Of a stretch of DNA of 58,814 nt, positions 5,793 to 14,389 are shown one piece after another (the first letter of the stretch is position 1; the number at the start of each line of letters is the position of its first letter). The translations under genes were made by a program, and so were the position numbers. The notes under the pieces are model-generated. The model did no database searches, was not told where the DNA came from, and was given only the letters and a program-made list of their open reading frames with translations. Source of the stretch: a bacterium (GTDB lineage: Bacteria; UBA6262; WVXT01); contig DATKVN010000093.1 of NCBI GenBank assembly GCA_035530055.1, forward strand, positions 1-58,814, in the 5' to 3' direction.

Positions 5793-7897
5793 TAGAAGAG
5801 GCAGTAGGGGACTGGGCAACCTCCAGCATACTCTGAATCTACACTTACGTATCCAGGTGCCTCTTCCCCTGCTTCTTTAGGGATAGGACCGAGATAGAGT
5901 ACTTGTTGGGACTTGCTTCCGTACCGATATATGGTAACTCCTTTGCATCCAAGTTGATAGGCGAGTTTGTAAACTTTTCCCACTTCTTCCACTGTGGCTT
6001 CATACGGAAGATTGACTGTTTTTGATACAGCGTTGTCTGTATACTTCTGGAAAGCCGCCTGCATTCTCACATGCCATTCAGGTGAGATATCAAAAGCTGT
6101 CACGAATATCTTCCTTATCGATTGGGGAATCTTCTTCATATGTTGTATTGAACCCTTCTTTGCTATCTCCATTAGCAATTTTTTATTGTGAAATCCTTTA
6201 TCCATGGCTGCTTCTTCAAACAGACTATTGGTCTCCAGAAACTGTGTGCCTTCCAAAATCCTCCTAACATAAGATATAGCAAATAGAGGTTCTATGCCAC
6301 TGGAACAACCTGCAATTGTGCTTATTGTCCCTGTGGGTGCAATTGTGATTAAAGCGGAATTTCGCACCCTGACTTTTCTCTTAGCCCAGATACTTCCTTT
6401 GAAGTTTGGAAAGACTCCTCTCAGCTTTGCTAGTCTTTTCGATTTTTCTCTCGCTTCTCTGGCGATAAATTTCATAGTCTTTTCAGCAATACGGATTCCT
6501 TCTTGGGAATTATAGGGAATGCCCAGTTTAATTAGCATTTCAGCAAATCCCATAACACCCAGGCCAATTTTTCTGTTACCCTTTGTCATTTTCTCTATCT
6601 GGGGAAGTGGATATTTATTAACATCAATAACGTTATCTAGAAAATGGATGGCTGTTCTTATTATGTCCCTCAATTTTTGCCAGTTTATCTTCTTTTTTCC
6701 GACCATCTTTGATAAATTTATTGAACCTAAAACGCAGGATTCGTACGGCAACAAAGGTTCTTCACCACACGGGTTAGTGCTCTCTATTTTTCCAATATGG
6801 GGCGTGGGATTGTATTTGTTTATTCGGTCAATGAATACGAGACCTGGATCTCCTGTCTTCCAGGCTGTCGCTATTATCAAGTTAAATATATCTCTGACCC
6901 TTAATTTTCTGGTAGGTTTTCCTGTTCTGGGATTTATTAGCTCATACTCCTTGTCTGCCTCAAGCAATCTCGTAAACTTATCTGTAATGGCAACTGAGAG
7001 ATTGAAATTAGTAAAGGCGCCTTCCCTGATTTTGGCTGTGATGAACTCCAGGATATCGGGGTGGTCTACTCTCAAGATTCCCATATTTGCTCCTCTTCTC
7101 CTGCCTCCCTGTTTGATTATATCTGTTGCCATATTGAATACGCTCATAAACGAAACAGGACCAGAAGCAATTCCTTTAGTTGACTTGACTAAATCTCCTT
7201 TTGGTCTCAGTTTGGAAAATGAGAATCCCGTTCCTCCACCCGACTGATGAATTAAAGCCATATTTTTTACTGCTTCAAAGATTGATTTCATAGAATCTTC
7301 AACAGGCAGGACAAAGCAAGCAGATAATTGACCCATCCTGGTCCCCGCATTGATCAAAGCAGGGCTATTGGGGATGAATTCCAGACTCGACATTACCCTG
7401 TAGAATTCTCTTTCTGTCTTTTCTGCATTAAATTTTTTCCCATAGAGATAGTCGGCACTGGCTACCTTTCTGGCTACTCTCTGGAACATTTTCTTCGGAG
7501 TTTCGATTAGATTACCCGATTCGTCTTTTAATAAGTACCTCTTCTCCAGAATTCTTATGGCATTCACCGGCAATTTCAAATCATCTTCTATACCAAAGAT
7601 TCCTTTGGCTTCACGAACCTCTTTTCGCTTCTGGCGATAGAGGATGTATGCCTTTGCCACTCTGGTAAGTCCCTTTTTAATCAAAACATTCTCTACGATA
7701 TCCTGTATATCCTCAACACCTGGAATCTTTCCCACAAATTTCTGCTTGACTACCTTTATGACCTGGCGGGATAGTCGTTCTGCCAGGGCCCTGTTCTTTG
7801 CCTTTACTGCAAGAATAGATTTTTCAATAGCCCTGGTAATTTTATTCTGGTCAAAATTTACTACCCTGCCATCCCTCTTGCGAATTTTCGTTACCAT
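5792..7897 (-). CDS. nrdJ: Adenosylcobalamin-dependent (class II) ribonucleotide reductase
   Basis: 701 residues. An ATP-cone domain (about residues 1-95, starting KIRKRDGRVVNFDQNKI) is followed by the ten-stranded barrel. The three active-site cysteines are visible: one in GQLSACFVLP, the thiyl-radical one in NPCGEE, and the second redox one in ESCVLGSINLS. PTGTISTIAG is the conserved phosphate-binding loop. The enzyme reduces ribonucleotides using B12 and works with or without oxygen, so no NrdB subunit is needed. The C terminus is short, ending GGCPVPYCLF, with one CxxxxC pair that could be the swinging redox tail; the longer zinc-binding tail of many homologues is missing. The stop abuts a TGACCCC repeat. 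ATG at 7897 has GAGGAG upstream. Confidence 0.95.
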   Translation of the reverse strand: MVTKIRKRDGRVVNFDQNKITRAIEKSILAVKAKNRALAERLSRQVIKVVKQKFVGKIPGVEDIQDIVENVLIKKGLTRVAKAYILYRQKRKEVREAKGIFGIEDDLKLPVNAIRILEKRYLLKDESGNLIETPKKMFQRVARKVASADYLYGKKFNAEKTEREFYRVMSSLEFIPNSPALINAGTRMGQLSACFVLPVEDSMKSIFEAVKNMALIHQSGGGTGFSFSKLRPKGDLVKSTKGIASGPVSFMSVFNMATDIIKQGGRRRGANMGILRVDHPDILEFITAKIREGAFTNFNLSVAITDKFTRLLEADKEYELINPRTGKPTRKLRVRDIFNLIIATAWKTGDPGLVFIDRINKYNPTPHIGKIESTNPCGEEPLLPYESCVLGSINLSKMVGKKKINWQKLRDIIRTAIHFLDNVIDVNKYPLPQIEKMTKGNRKIGLGVMGFAEMLIKLGIPYNSQEGIRIAEKTMKFIAREAREKSKRLAKLRGVFPNFKGSIWAKRKVRVRNSALITIAPTGTISTIAGCSSGIEPLFAISYVRRILEGTQFLETNSLFEEAAMDKGFHNKKLLMEIAKKGSIQHMKKIPQSIRKIFVTAFDISPEWHVRMQAAFQKYTDNAVSKTVNLPYEATVEEVGKVYKLAYQLGCKGVTIYRYGSKSQQVLYLGPIPKEAGEEAPGYVSVDSEYAGGCPVPYCLF

Positions 7898-7914
7898 TAT
7901 GCTCCTCTAACGGT

Positions 7915-8066
7915 GAAGCGGAGCTTTCGAGACTGTGTGGCAATCCTGATTTGGGTAGCCGCAGGCTTTAGCCTGCGCAATTTCCCCGTCGAGAACGCAA
8001 CCTGAAGGTTGCGGCTACCAAACAAAAAATCTAATTACGACACAGCCTCTATCGCTCTGCAGCTAC
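7915..8066. repeat. Nested repeat: GCAGAGC hairpin split by a 120-base insert
   Basis: The left half GAAGCGGAGCTTTCG and right half ATCGCTCTGCAGCTAC of a GCAGAGC-family hairpin are separated by about 120 bases. The insert begins GAGACTGTGT (7929-7938) and ends ACACAGCCTC (8040-8049), a 9-of-10 inverted repeat. Inside it are two opposed GTAG hairpins: GTAGCCGCAGGC...GCCTGCG (7955-7978) and CAACC...GGTTGCGGCTAC (7998-8018). Confidence 0.6.
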
Positions 8067-8075
8067 AACTTTTTT

Positions 8076-8137
8076 CCCTCCCTTTCGGGAGGACTCCAAA
8101 GTCGATTGTTGGGCAAAAAAGTACCTGTCACTTTTTC
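8076..8137. repeat. Composite repeat: GGAGTCC hairpin + TACCTGTCAC unit (copy 1)
   Basis: CCTCCC-TTTC-GGGAGG, then ACTCCAAAGTCGATTG, then GGGCAAAAAAGTACCTGTCA and a T run. The first 48 or so bases match 8227-8275 with a single difference. Confidence 0.8.
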
Positions 8138-8166
8138 TAATTTAACTTTTTTTCAAAAAATAATCA

Positions 8167-8219
8167 ACAAAAAAATCCCCGAGTTTAGAGAAAAATGGTT
8201 TTCCTAAAACTCAGGGATT
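8167..8219 (-). terminator. Rho-independent terminator of the rpoD operon
   Basis: On the minus strand AATCCCTGAGTTT pairs with AAACTCGGGGATT (one mismatch), with a further pairable A/T stretch inside, then a run of seven T. It lies about 90 bases downstream of the rpoD stop; a repeat composite sits in between. Confidence 0.85.
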
Positions 8220-8226
8220 CTATTAA

Positions 8227-8293
8227 CCCTCCCTTTCGGGAGGACTCCAAAGTCGATTGCTGGGCAAAAAAGTAGCCTGTCCCCTTTTTTGTC
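8227..8293. repeat. Composite repeat: GGAGTCC hairpin + TAGCCTGTCCCC unit (copy 2)
   Basis: Direct repeat of 8076-8137 on the other side of the rpoD terminator. The hairpin, the linker AAGTCGATTGCTGGGC and the A-run/T-run-flanked GTAGCCTGTCCCC are all present. Confidence 0.8.
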
Positions 8294-8310
8294 ACCTTTT
8301 TCCTATGGAA

Positions 8311-10035
8311 TTATTCAACGTATTCTCTTAAATACTTACTTCTTGAGGGATGTCGCAGTTTTCTTATCGCTTTTGCCTCGATTTGTCTTACTCTTTCCCT
8401 GGTTACATTAAATATATGACCTACCTCTTCTAAAGTGCGGGGATATCCCACTCCAATTCCAAATCTCAATTTGATAATCTTTGCCTCCCGTTCAGTCAAA
8501 GTTGATAACACTTTCTCTATTTCCTTTTGGCGCAAAATATCTAAGGCGACATTGACCGGAGAAAGGGTATCGCGGTCTTCGATGAAATCTTCCAGATGGC
8601 TTTCTTCTTCTTCACCAATAGGAGTAGCTAAGGATATCGGCTCTTGCATTATCTTTAATACGGCGCGTATTCTTTCTGGTGCCATCTTCATTTCTTTAGC
8701 ATATTCTTCAATGAGAGGGTCCCGTCCATATTTCTGGCGATAGCGACGAGCAATTTTGGTCAATTTACTAATAATCTCTTTCATATGTACGGGAATTCTG
8801 ATGGTGCGAGCCTGGTCGGCTATTGCCCGATTTATAGATTGCCTAATCCACCAGGTTGCATAGGTGGAAAACTTAAACCCTCTCTTATATTCAAATTTGT
8901 CAACTGCTTTCATCAGGCCGATACTGCCTTCCTGAATTAAATCTAACAAAGAGAGGTTGGGGTTGATATGTTTTTTGGCAATACTTACCACCAGTCTTAA
9001 GTTTGCCTTAACCAGTTTCAGTTTACTGTCGAGAATTTCTGACTCGAGTTGAGTAACCTGATTGTACAGCTTCTTTATGGCTAAGAAGTCCATTCCCATG
9101 GTTCGCTGAAGCTGGAGGATGCGCTGAGAAATGTTTTTTAAATTCTTGTGTATTCCTTCAATCTCTTTTAAAGTTACTCCCGTTTTCTTCTTGAATTCTG
9201 AGCGGGAGATTTTCTTTGCCTTAGCTTTTCGCCAGAGCTTTTTAGCTTCAGCGAAGGGGAGTTTAAGTTTTCGCTGATAGTAATTGCTTTCCTTTTCCAG
9301 TTGTTTTAACTTTAGACCTGTCTGTTTTATTTTTGTAATTATTTTTTTAACTTTCTCTGATTTTAAGTTCAAATCGAGAATTTGTTGTAGAATTTTCTTC
9401 TTTTCCTGGCTCAATAATTTCTTGACCTTCTCTTTTGACTTGGGAGTAATTCTCTTTGCCGTTAATTTCTTCTCGTAGGCAAGGACTTTCTTCTCGCTTT
9501 TAGTAATTTCCCGAACTACCTTTTTCATCTTCTGTCTCATTCTGGCTAAAGCTGCGTTAGTCTTTCGACCTCGAGGCATTAACTCCTTAGGAGTAATCTC
9601 ACGTCTCTCTAGCATCTTACCCATCTGCCTTATTTCTCTCAAAGCTATGGGGGACTCTAACGCTATCTGTTTCAGCTTCTTTTCGTTGTCTTTTATGCTC
9701 TTGGCTAAATACATCTCCTGAGGCCGACTAAGAAGAGAAACCTTGCCCATTTCGTTCAGGTACATCTTTATGGAATCGCTTGTTTCTATTTCAGTGGCGG
9801 GAGTTATGGGGACTAAGCCTCCCTTTTCCTCCTCGGCTTTCTCCGGCCGTTCAATTAGGGCAATTTTATCAACTACGTCGATTCCCAGCTCATCCAGCTT
9901 GGTAAGGATATCGTCTATTTCGTCGGAATCGATTATGCTTTCAGGAAGTTGCTCGTTTATCTCTTGATAGGTCAGTTTTCCTGTCTCTTTTCCTTGTTCA
10001 ATTAACTCAGAAATTTTTTCTTTATACTCTTTCAT
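8311..10035 (-). CDS. rpoD: Primary RNA polymerase sigma factor (RpoD / sigma A)
   Basis: 574 residues. Region 1.1-like N terminus ([20 protein letters not shown]), region 1.2 ([20 protein letters not shown]), a roughly 200-residue Lys-rich, probably coiled-coil non-conserved region, then region 2 ([47 protein letters not shown]), region 3 and a region 4 helix-turn-helix ending [19 protein letters not shown]. This is the housekeeping sigma factor; the many TTGACA/TATAAT promoters in the window agree with it. It overlaps the end of dnaG by 14 bases and has AAGGAAGT before its ATG. It is the last gene of the operon, followed by a terminator at 8167-8219. Confidence 0.97.
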   Translation of the reverse strand: MKEYKEKISELIEQGKETGKLTYQEINEQLPESIIDSDEIDDILTKLDELGIDVVDKIALIERPEKAEEEKGGLVPITPATEIETSDSIKMYLNEMGKVSLLSRPQEMYLAKSIKDNEKKLKQIALESPIALREIRQMGKMLERREITPKELMPRGRKTNAALARMRQKMKKVVREITKSEKKVLAYEKKLTAKRITPKSKEKVKKLLSQEKKKILQQILDLNLKSEKVKKIITKIKQTGLKLKQLEKESNYYQRKLKLPFAEAKKLWRKAKAKKISRSEFKKKTGVTLKEIEGIHKNLKNISQRILQLQRTMGMDFLAIKKLYNQVTQLESEILDSKLKLVKANLRLVVSIAKKHINPNLSLLDLIQEGSIGLMKAVDKFEYKRGFKFSTYATWWIRQSINRAIADQARTIRIPVHMKEIISKLTKIARRYRQKYGRDPLIEEYAKEMKMAPERIRAVLKIMQEPISLATPIGEEEESHLEDFIEDRDTLSPVNVALDILRQKEIEKVLSTLTEREAKIIKLRFGIGVGYPRTLEEVGHIFNVTRERVRQIEAKAIRKLRHPSRSKYLREYVE

Positions 10036-11851
10036 TTTTACTTCCTTTAAGTTGCTTTCTCAGTTTTTGAAACTTTTCTATCTTCTCAGATTGTACTGGC
10101 AAGCCTCTGTCTGCCAGAGAGGCAAGTTCTTCTCTCATTTTTCTTTCTTTCTTTTCTGACTTGTGCGTTTTTACTTCATTAACCAATGCGTTGACTATCC
10201 CTGGTGAGAATTCTGCTTTTTTCTCTTCGATAGCCAATGAAGCGATAATTTGATTGATATTGGCTGAAAATTGTAAATCCTCACTGTAAATCCTATCCAT
10301 AACTATTGCTGGGTCTATAGATTTCTTCTTGTCATATAATTCGTATATAACCTTCACAACCCTGGAAAGGTCGTTTATAAAGAAGTCTTCAGGTGCGACT
10401 TCTGCCCTGATTGTTTCAATTTCCTCAGGAAAATTGAGCATTACCTGCACCAGCCCCTTCTCTGCCTTGAGAACACCTTGCTGAGAAGTAGGGTCTCGAA
10501 AATCTCTGACGAGTTCCTCTCTGTAAGAGGGCTCTTGCCACTGGTAAGTCTTTCTGTTTATTCTTCCCAGCTCTAAAAGTAATGTCTCTTCATCTACGGA
10601 AATTAACCGGGATAACTTTTTAACTTCTTCTTTCTGCTCTATCAGATTCTTTATTCTGGCAATGGTGGGCAAAACCTCTTCCACTACGGCAACTTTTCCT
10701 TCAGAAGTATTCAAATCAGTAGTTTGTGAAACTAACTTAATGCGATAATCAACTAAAGAGAGTGATTGGGAAATTTCTCTTTGAAATTTTTCTGCCCCCT
10801 GAGAGCGGAGGAAATCATCAGGGTCAGTGCCTTGAGGCAATGCCACTACTTTCACTTTCAGTCCACTCCCTATCAATAGGTCTAATCCCCTTAATGCGGC
10901 CTTAACCCCGGCGGTATCAGCATCGTATACTATTACTACCTCTTCAGCATACCGCGATATTATGGAAACATGGTCTCTGGTCAAAGCAGTTCCCAGAGTG
11001 GCCACACTGTTCTCTACTCCAAATTGATGACAAGTTAGAACATCTGTATATCCCTCCAAGATTATAATCTGATTCTTTTTCTGAATAGATTCCTTAGCGA
11101 GATTGAGTGCGTAAAGAATCTTTCCTTTATAAAAAACCGCTGTCTCGGGAGAATTCAGGTATTTGGGTAATCGTTCTCCTAAAACTCTTCCACCAAATGC
11201 AATTATTCTGGACTGAACATCAGAAATCGGGAAAATAATCCGATCGAAAAGCTGGTCGCGATAATCGTTTCTCTTTTCGGAAAAAGTGATCAATCCAGCT
11301 TTTTCTAATAGCTCCTTCGAATAACCTTTATTTACAGCAGCCTCTAACAACCCCCTCCCCGAACTAGGGGCATAACCAAGTCCAAATTTGTCAATAATTT
11401 CTTCTTTCAATCCTCTCTTGTTGAGATATTCCCGTGCCTTTTGAGCGGATATGGAATTCTTTAAACACCTGTGAAAAAAGTCGGCTGCATGACGATTGAT
11501 TTCAAAGAGACTCTTTCTCTCTTGAGAGACTCTGGAGGATTCCTCCCGGCTGGCTCTATCTTTGGGAAGAGAAATCCCTGCCCGCTCAGCTAACCTTTCT
11601 ACAGCCTCTATAAAACTTATCTTCTCATGTTTCATCAGGAAATTGAAGACATTTCCTCCTTCTCCGCAACCGAAGCAATGAAATATCTCTTTTTGCGGTG
11701 AAACGATGAAAGAAGGTGTCTTTTCCTGATGGAATGGACAGAGCGCCTTAAAATTACTTCCTATTTTCTTTAGAGGCAAATATCCAGAAATGACCTCTAC
11801 AATATTATTACTCTGCCGTATTTGGTCTATTAAGTAGCCTGGAATAGCCAA
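10022..11851 (-). CDS. dnaG: DNA primase DnaG
   Basis: About 609 residues. N-terminal CHC2 zinc finger (CPFH...HCFGCGEGG), a central catalytic core with the TOPRIM motifs ([10 protein letters not shown] with the catalytic glutamate, [11 protein letters not shown] with the DxD), and a C-terminal DnaB-interaction region of the usual size. It makes RNA primers at the replication fork. The frame extends to 11872, but homologues begin at about [12 protein letters not shown], and AAGGAG lies seven bases before the TTG at 11851; I take TTG as start. It follows a NIF3-like gene and overlaps rpoD, the classical macromolecular-synthesis arrangement with two extra genes inserted after rpsU. Confidence 0.96.
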   Translation of the reverse strand: MAIPGYLIDQIRQSNNIVEVISGYLPLKKIGSNFKALCPFHQEKTPSFIVSPQKEIFHCFGCGEGGNVFNFLMKHEKISFIEAVERLAERAGISLPKDRASREESSRVSQERKSLFEINRHAADFFHRCLKNSISAQKAREYLNKRGLKEEIIDKFGLGYAPSSGRGLLEAAVNKGYSKELLEKAGLITFSEKRNDYRDQLFDRIIFPISDVQSRIIAFGGRVLGERLPKYLNSPETAVFYKGKILYALNLAKESIQKKNQIIILEGYTDVLTCHQFGVENSVATLGTALTRDHVSIISRYAEEVVIVYDADTAGVKAALRGLDLLIGSGLKVKVVALPQGTDPDDFLRSQGAEKFQREISQSLSLVDYRIKLVSQTTDLNTSEGKVAVVEEVLPTIARIKNLIEQKEEVKKLSRLISVDEETLLLELGRINRKTYQWQEPSYREELVRDFRDPTSQQGVLKAEKGLVQVMLNFPEEIETIRAEVAPEDFFINDLSRVVKVIYELYDKKKSIDPAIVMDRIYSEDLQFSANINQIIASLAIEEKKAEFSPGIVNALVNEVKTHKSEKKERKMREELASLADRGLPVQSEKIEKFQKLRKQLKGSKNERV

Positions 11852-11877
11852 AGTATAACTCCTTCCTCTCATCCCTG

Positions 11878-11930
11878 GCCGTTAAGGCCCAGAATGGGCA
11901 GGCCTAACCCTCTCCTCAAAGAGGAAAGGG
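11878..11930. repeat. Cluster of three small hairpins
   Basis: GGCC-GTTAA-GGCC, GCCC-AGAAT-GGGC and CCCTCTCCTC / GAGGAAAGGG in a row between dnaG and the NIF3-like gene. The last belongs to the CCCTCTCCC family. Confidence 0.55.
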
Positions 11931-11949
11931 AACTTTCATCTTAGAAAGA

Positions 11950-12903
11950 CTATCTCTTAACACGGTAAAAACCCGAACAAGAAATAATATTTAGAGGGCT
12001 AAACTTCTTTATAGCTTGATCTAATAGGAGGTTGAGCCCTAAAGTATCGGAGGCCATATGACCGGCAATTACCACATTTATATGGAACTTTTCTGCATTC
12101 TGGTAATGTTTATCGCTCATGTGCATTCCCACTATTGTGCCGACTCCTGAATCGCTAAGTTTCTCTAAGGCTTCCTCTGACCCTTCAGTGCCACCAGTCA
12201 TATCAACGAATATCTTTCCTGCCCGCCTCTTTTCAGAACCAACTATAACCTTCGGTCCGCTGCCTCTCGCGGTAGCTTGTTTATACTCCGGTATTTCCTT
12301 TAACAGCTCAAACACCTCTTCCACTCGTTCTGGTCTCTTCTTATCTAACAATTCTTGCAGATATGTAGTTACAAAATTATCTGCTGGAGTATGCACACAA
12401 ATAAAGGAAATATCGAGCAACTCTGCTGCATCTACTGCCCGGAAGTGGTTTACCGGCATCACCTTGCGGCTAACATCCTTTATCCTCTTTGCCAGAAGGT
12501 CTTCTGCTATATTTATGGGAACACCATACTTGTTCAGGATGTCTGCTTGCATACCCATAACTTCATAGAAATTGGCATAAGCACGACCTTGGGGATGGTG
12601 GGCAAGGACTAATTCAATCTTTTTCCCCTGCAATTTTAAGCGATCAGCTAAAAGCAGTTCTGGGGTCTCGATGTCAATTCCTACAAGGATGTTTTTTATT
12701 TCTTTTTTAGTGTTGTTCAATATCCTGGTATCACTATAAGGGTTACTAAGGGTTTCCTGATCAAACTCTCTTTTTTTTGCTGCTTCCATTTTTTCAAACT
12801 CTTCTTTTTTCCTTTTTATCTCCAGTTTAACCCTTTTTACCCCACGAGGGTCGCGAGAAACTCCCTCTTCTATAACGAATTTGTAAAATTCAGTAAGGTT
12901 CAA
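11950..12903 (-). CDS. NIF3-like (DUF34 family) metal-binding protein
   Basis: 317 residues. A charged N-terminal helix region (VKLEIKRKKEEFEKMEAAKK) precedes the NIF3 core. The metal-site motifs are visible: LAHHPQGR early in the core and VIAGHMASDTLGLN near the C terminus, with VGMHMSDKH between. NIF3-family proteins bind a two-metal centre; the family includes annotated GTP cyclohydrolase I type 2, but the reaction is not established, so I name only the family. It starts with TTG at 12903 with AAGGAAATG upstream; the first ATG would cut into the conserved N-terminal helix. It sits between the DNA glycosylase and dnaG in the same operon. Confidence 0.82.
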   Translation of the reverse strand: MNLTEFYKFVIEEGVSRDPRGVKRVKLEIKRKKEEFEKMEAAKKREFDQETLSNPYSDTRILNNTKKEIKNILVGIDIETPELLLADRLKLQGKKIELVLAHHPQGRAYANFYEVMGMQADILNKYGVPINIAEDLLAKRIKDVSRKVMPVNHFRAVDAAELLDISFICVHTPADNFVTTYLQELLDKKRPERVEEVFELLKEIPEYKQATARGSGPKVIVGSEKRRAGKIFVDMTGGTEGSEEALEKLSDSGVGTIVGMHMSDKHYQNAEKFHINVVIAGHMASDTLGLNLLLDQAIKKFSPLNIISCSGFYRVKR

Positions 12904-12984
12904 TTTATCATTTCCTTTCCTGTCCTCCCCTTTAGAGCATTCATCACTACTCTTGGGGAATGGATTTTGCGCAAAGACAAATTT

Positions 12985-13617
12985 TTATCCGTAACCCTGT
13001 TTTCTAATGGGGGTGGTTCGAGATACGAATTTACTTCCCTCAATATAATAGCGATAAGGAAGGTTCCTACCTTCCTTTATTCCTATACGCCCCGTATTGA
13101 CGATGCTGAAGTCCTTAGAAGGAATTTCCTTCTTTCTGGAAGCAATCCGGGAGATAATAAATAGTTTGTTTCCCGTTAAGTCAGCCCCGTTCATCGACCC
13201 CGTAATACCTAAAGCCTTGGTCAATTTGCCAGGGCCATTGGTAAGACGAGCTAAGGGTCCATCTATTCTTCTGTGTTTTTTCATTAGTTTTATGCCTTCC
13301 TGGGGTTCTAAGGCCCTGATCAGAACAGCCCCGCTTACGCCATCCTTTTCTGTAACAACATTAAAGCAGTAATGGTTGCCATATACGAAGTAGATATACG
13401 CTTTCCCTGCTGGCCCAAACATTATCCTGTTACGTTGGGTAATTCCCCGATAAGCATGGCTTCCGGGGTCTCTCTGTCCAAGATAGGCTTCTGTTTCTAC
13501 AATTTTACCCGAAATTATACCCTCATCCATTTTATGAACGAGGGTTTTACCTAACAGTTCTTGAGCAACGATTTCTGTCTTGCGGGAATAGAATTTTTTT
13601 GACAGTTTACTTATCAA
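12985..13617 (-). CDS. DNA-3-methyladenine glycosylase (AAG/MPG family)
   Basis: 210 residues, the normal length for the AAG family, which excises alkylated purines from DNA to start base-excision repair. Motifs: FYSRKTEIVAQELLGK at the N terminus, the catalytic glutamate in IVETEAYLG, the HAYRGITQRNRIMFG segment, YIYFVYGNHYCFNVV and LTNGPGKLTKALGI. It begins with TTG immediately after the rpsU stop (TAA then TTG), with no clear Shine-Dalgarno sequence, so its translation is probably coupled to rpsU. Its presence inside a macromolecular-synthesis operon is unusual. Confidence 0.93.
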   Translation of the reverse strand: MISKLSKKFYSRKTEIVAQELLGKTLVHKMDEGIISGKIVETEAYLGQRDPGSHAYRGITQRNRIMFGPAGKAYIYFVYGNHYCFNVVTEKDGVSGAVLIRALEPQEGIKLMKKHRRIDGPLARLTNGPGKLTKALGITGSMNGADLTGNKLFIISRIASRKKEIPSKDFSIVNTGRIGIKEGRNLPYRYYIEGSKFVSRTTPIRKQGYG

Positions 13618-13833
13618 TTATCTTTTTCTGTCGAAACGACTTAAAAGCTTTAGTTGCCTTCTCTTCTGTTTCCTTTTTGACTCGGCGGCCTTTCTCTTTC
13701 TGCGAACACTGGGACTTTCATAATATTCCCTTTTCTTTATTTCCGTCATAAGTCCTGCTCTTTCGCATTCGCGTTTAAATCGCCGTAAAGCTGCATCTAT
13801 AGACTCATTTTCTCTAATCTTTACTTCAGTCAC
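13618..13833 (-). CDS. rpsU: 30S ribosomal protein S21
   Basis: 71 residues, very basic. The family signature is clear: [20 protein letters not shown], then the Arg/Lys-rich [21 protein letters not shown]21 assists initiation on the small subunit. It starts with GTG at 13833, preceded by GGTGAAGAG; a strong hairpin repeat (13854-13886) lies about 20 bases upstream in the transcript. Gene order HIT-rpsU-glycosylase-NIF3-dnaG-rpoD is an expanded version of the rpsU-dnaG-rpoD operon known from E. coli. Confidence 0.96.
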   Translation of the reverse strand: MTEVKIRENESIDAALRRFKRECERAGLMTEIKKREYYESPSVRRKRKAAESKRKQKRRQLKLLSRFDRKR

Positions 13834-13853
13834 ATCTCTTCACCGCCTTACGT

Positions 13854-13886
13854 GAATCCAGCCCCTACACAGGGGCTGGATGAATC
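13854..13886. repeat. Leader hairpin repeat, GCCCCT-ACAC-AGGGGC family
   Basis: ATCCAGCCCCT pairs with AGGGGCTGGAT around ACAC, flanked by GAATC/TGAATC. It lies between HIT and rpsU and would be transcribed as part of the rpsU leader. Relatives at 1264 and 56173. Confidence 0.78.
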
Positions 13887-13893
13887 AACCTGT

Positions 13894-13919
13894 GTTCCCC
13901 CAGATTTACATCGGGGGAC
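13894..13919. repeat. Small inverted repeat TCCCCC...GGGGGA
   Basis: GTTCCCCC and GGGGGAC separated by about ten bases (AGATTTACATC), immediately next to the rpsU leader hairpin. It follows the HIT stop codon and could weaken transcription into rpsU, but it has no T run. Confidence 0.45.
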
Positions 13920-13939
13920 GTTCTTTGCTTCGCTACCTA

Positions 13940-14284
13940 TCAACCTGGAGGCCAGCCTAATTTTCGACCACCCAACAAGTGAAAATGTATGTGAAACACT
14001 GCCTGGCCAGCATCGGCATTGCAATTTGCTACAATACGGAAGCCACATTGGGCAATGCTCTCTTGAGAAGCCAGTTTTTGAGCAACTAAGTAAATCTCTC
14101 CTATTAAATCCTTGTCTTCTGAAGTTAAGTCCACAATTGTGGGAATGTGCTTTTTAGGCATGATTAAAAGGTGTACCGGAGCCTGGGGATTGATATCCCT
14201 GAAAGCTATAATCTTATCATCCTCATAAACGATATTTGCGGGAACCTTTTTGTTTACGATACCACAAAAGAGACACTCTTCCAT
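13940..14284 (-). CDS. HIT-family nucleotide hydrolase (HinT-like)
   Basis: 114 residues with the histidine-triad active site HIHFHLLGG near the C terminus and the opening CLFCGIVNKKVPA, whose CxxC can bind zinc with later histidines. HinT-type proteins hydrolyse AMP-lysine and other purine phosphoramidates; the cellular role is general. The frame runs up to 14332, but the ATG at 14284 is preceded by GGAAGGAAA and matches the family start, so I use it. It is the first gene of the rpsU-dnaG-rpoD operon, directly behind a consensus promoter (14339-14367). Confidence 0.93.
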   Translation of the reverse strand: MEECLFCGIVNKKVPANIVYEDDKIIAFRDINPQAPVHLLIMPKKHIPTIVDLTSEDKDLIGEIYLVAQKLASQESIAQCGFRIVANCNADAGQAVFHIHFHLLGGRKLGWPPG

Positions 14285-14338
14285 TTTCCTTCCAGAGCAT
14301 ACTTTGCCATTGTAATTAATACAAAATATCAACCTTTG

Positions 14339-14367
14339 ATTATACTACAGAAAAGTCAAATTGTCAA
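14339..14367 (-). promoter_or_regulatory. Consensus sigma70 promoter of the HIT-rpsU-dnaG-rpoD operon
   Basis: On the minus strand, perfect TTGACA (14362-14367), 17-base spacer, perfect TATAAT (14339-14344). A leader of about 50 bases precedes the HIT ATG. No stronger promoter is seen before rpoD, so it may drive the whole operon. Confidence 0.88.
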
Positions 14368-14389
14368 GCGAAAAATGCGATAATAACTA

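Larger units (their letters stand above)
7898..8310. other. 413-base gene-free spacer filled with repeats and a terminator
   Basis: Between rpoD and nrdJ. From right to left it holds a GGAGTCC hairpin plus TGTCCCC unit (8227-8293), the rpoD terminator (8167-8219), a second copy of the same composite (8076-8137) and a nested set of GTAG hairpins (7915-8066). I see no open frame of note, no cobalamin riboswitch fold upstream of nrdJ and no convincing NrdR-box pair. Confidence 0.7.

Noticed and set aside
6519-7247. 242-residue plus-strand open frame
   Set aside because: Exactly antisense to the catalytic barrel of the ribonucleotide reductase, with no start signal and no recognisable motif.
7898-8310. 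Cobalamin riboswitch or NrdR boxes upstream of nrdJ
   Set aside because: The stretch is accounted for by repeats and the rpoD terminator; I could not find the B12-box core or a clear pair of NrdR-box sequences.
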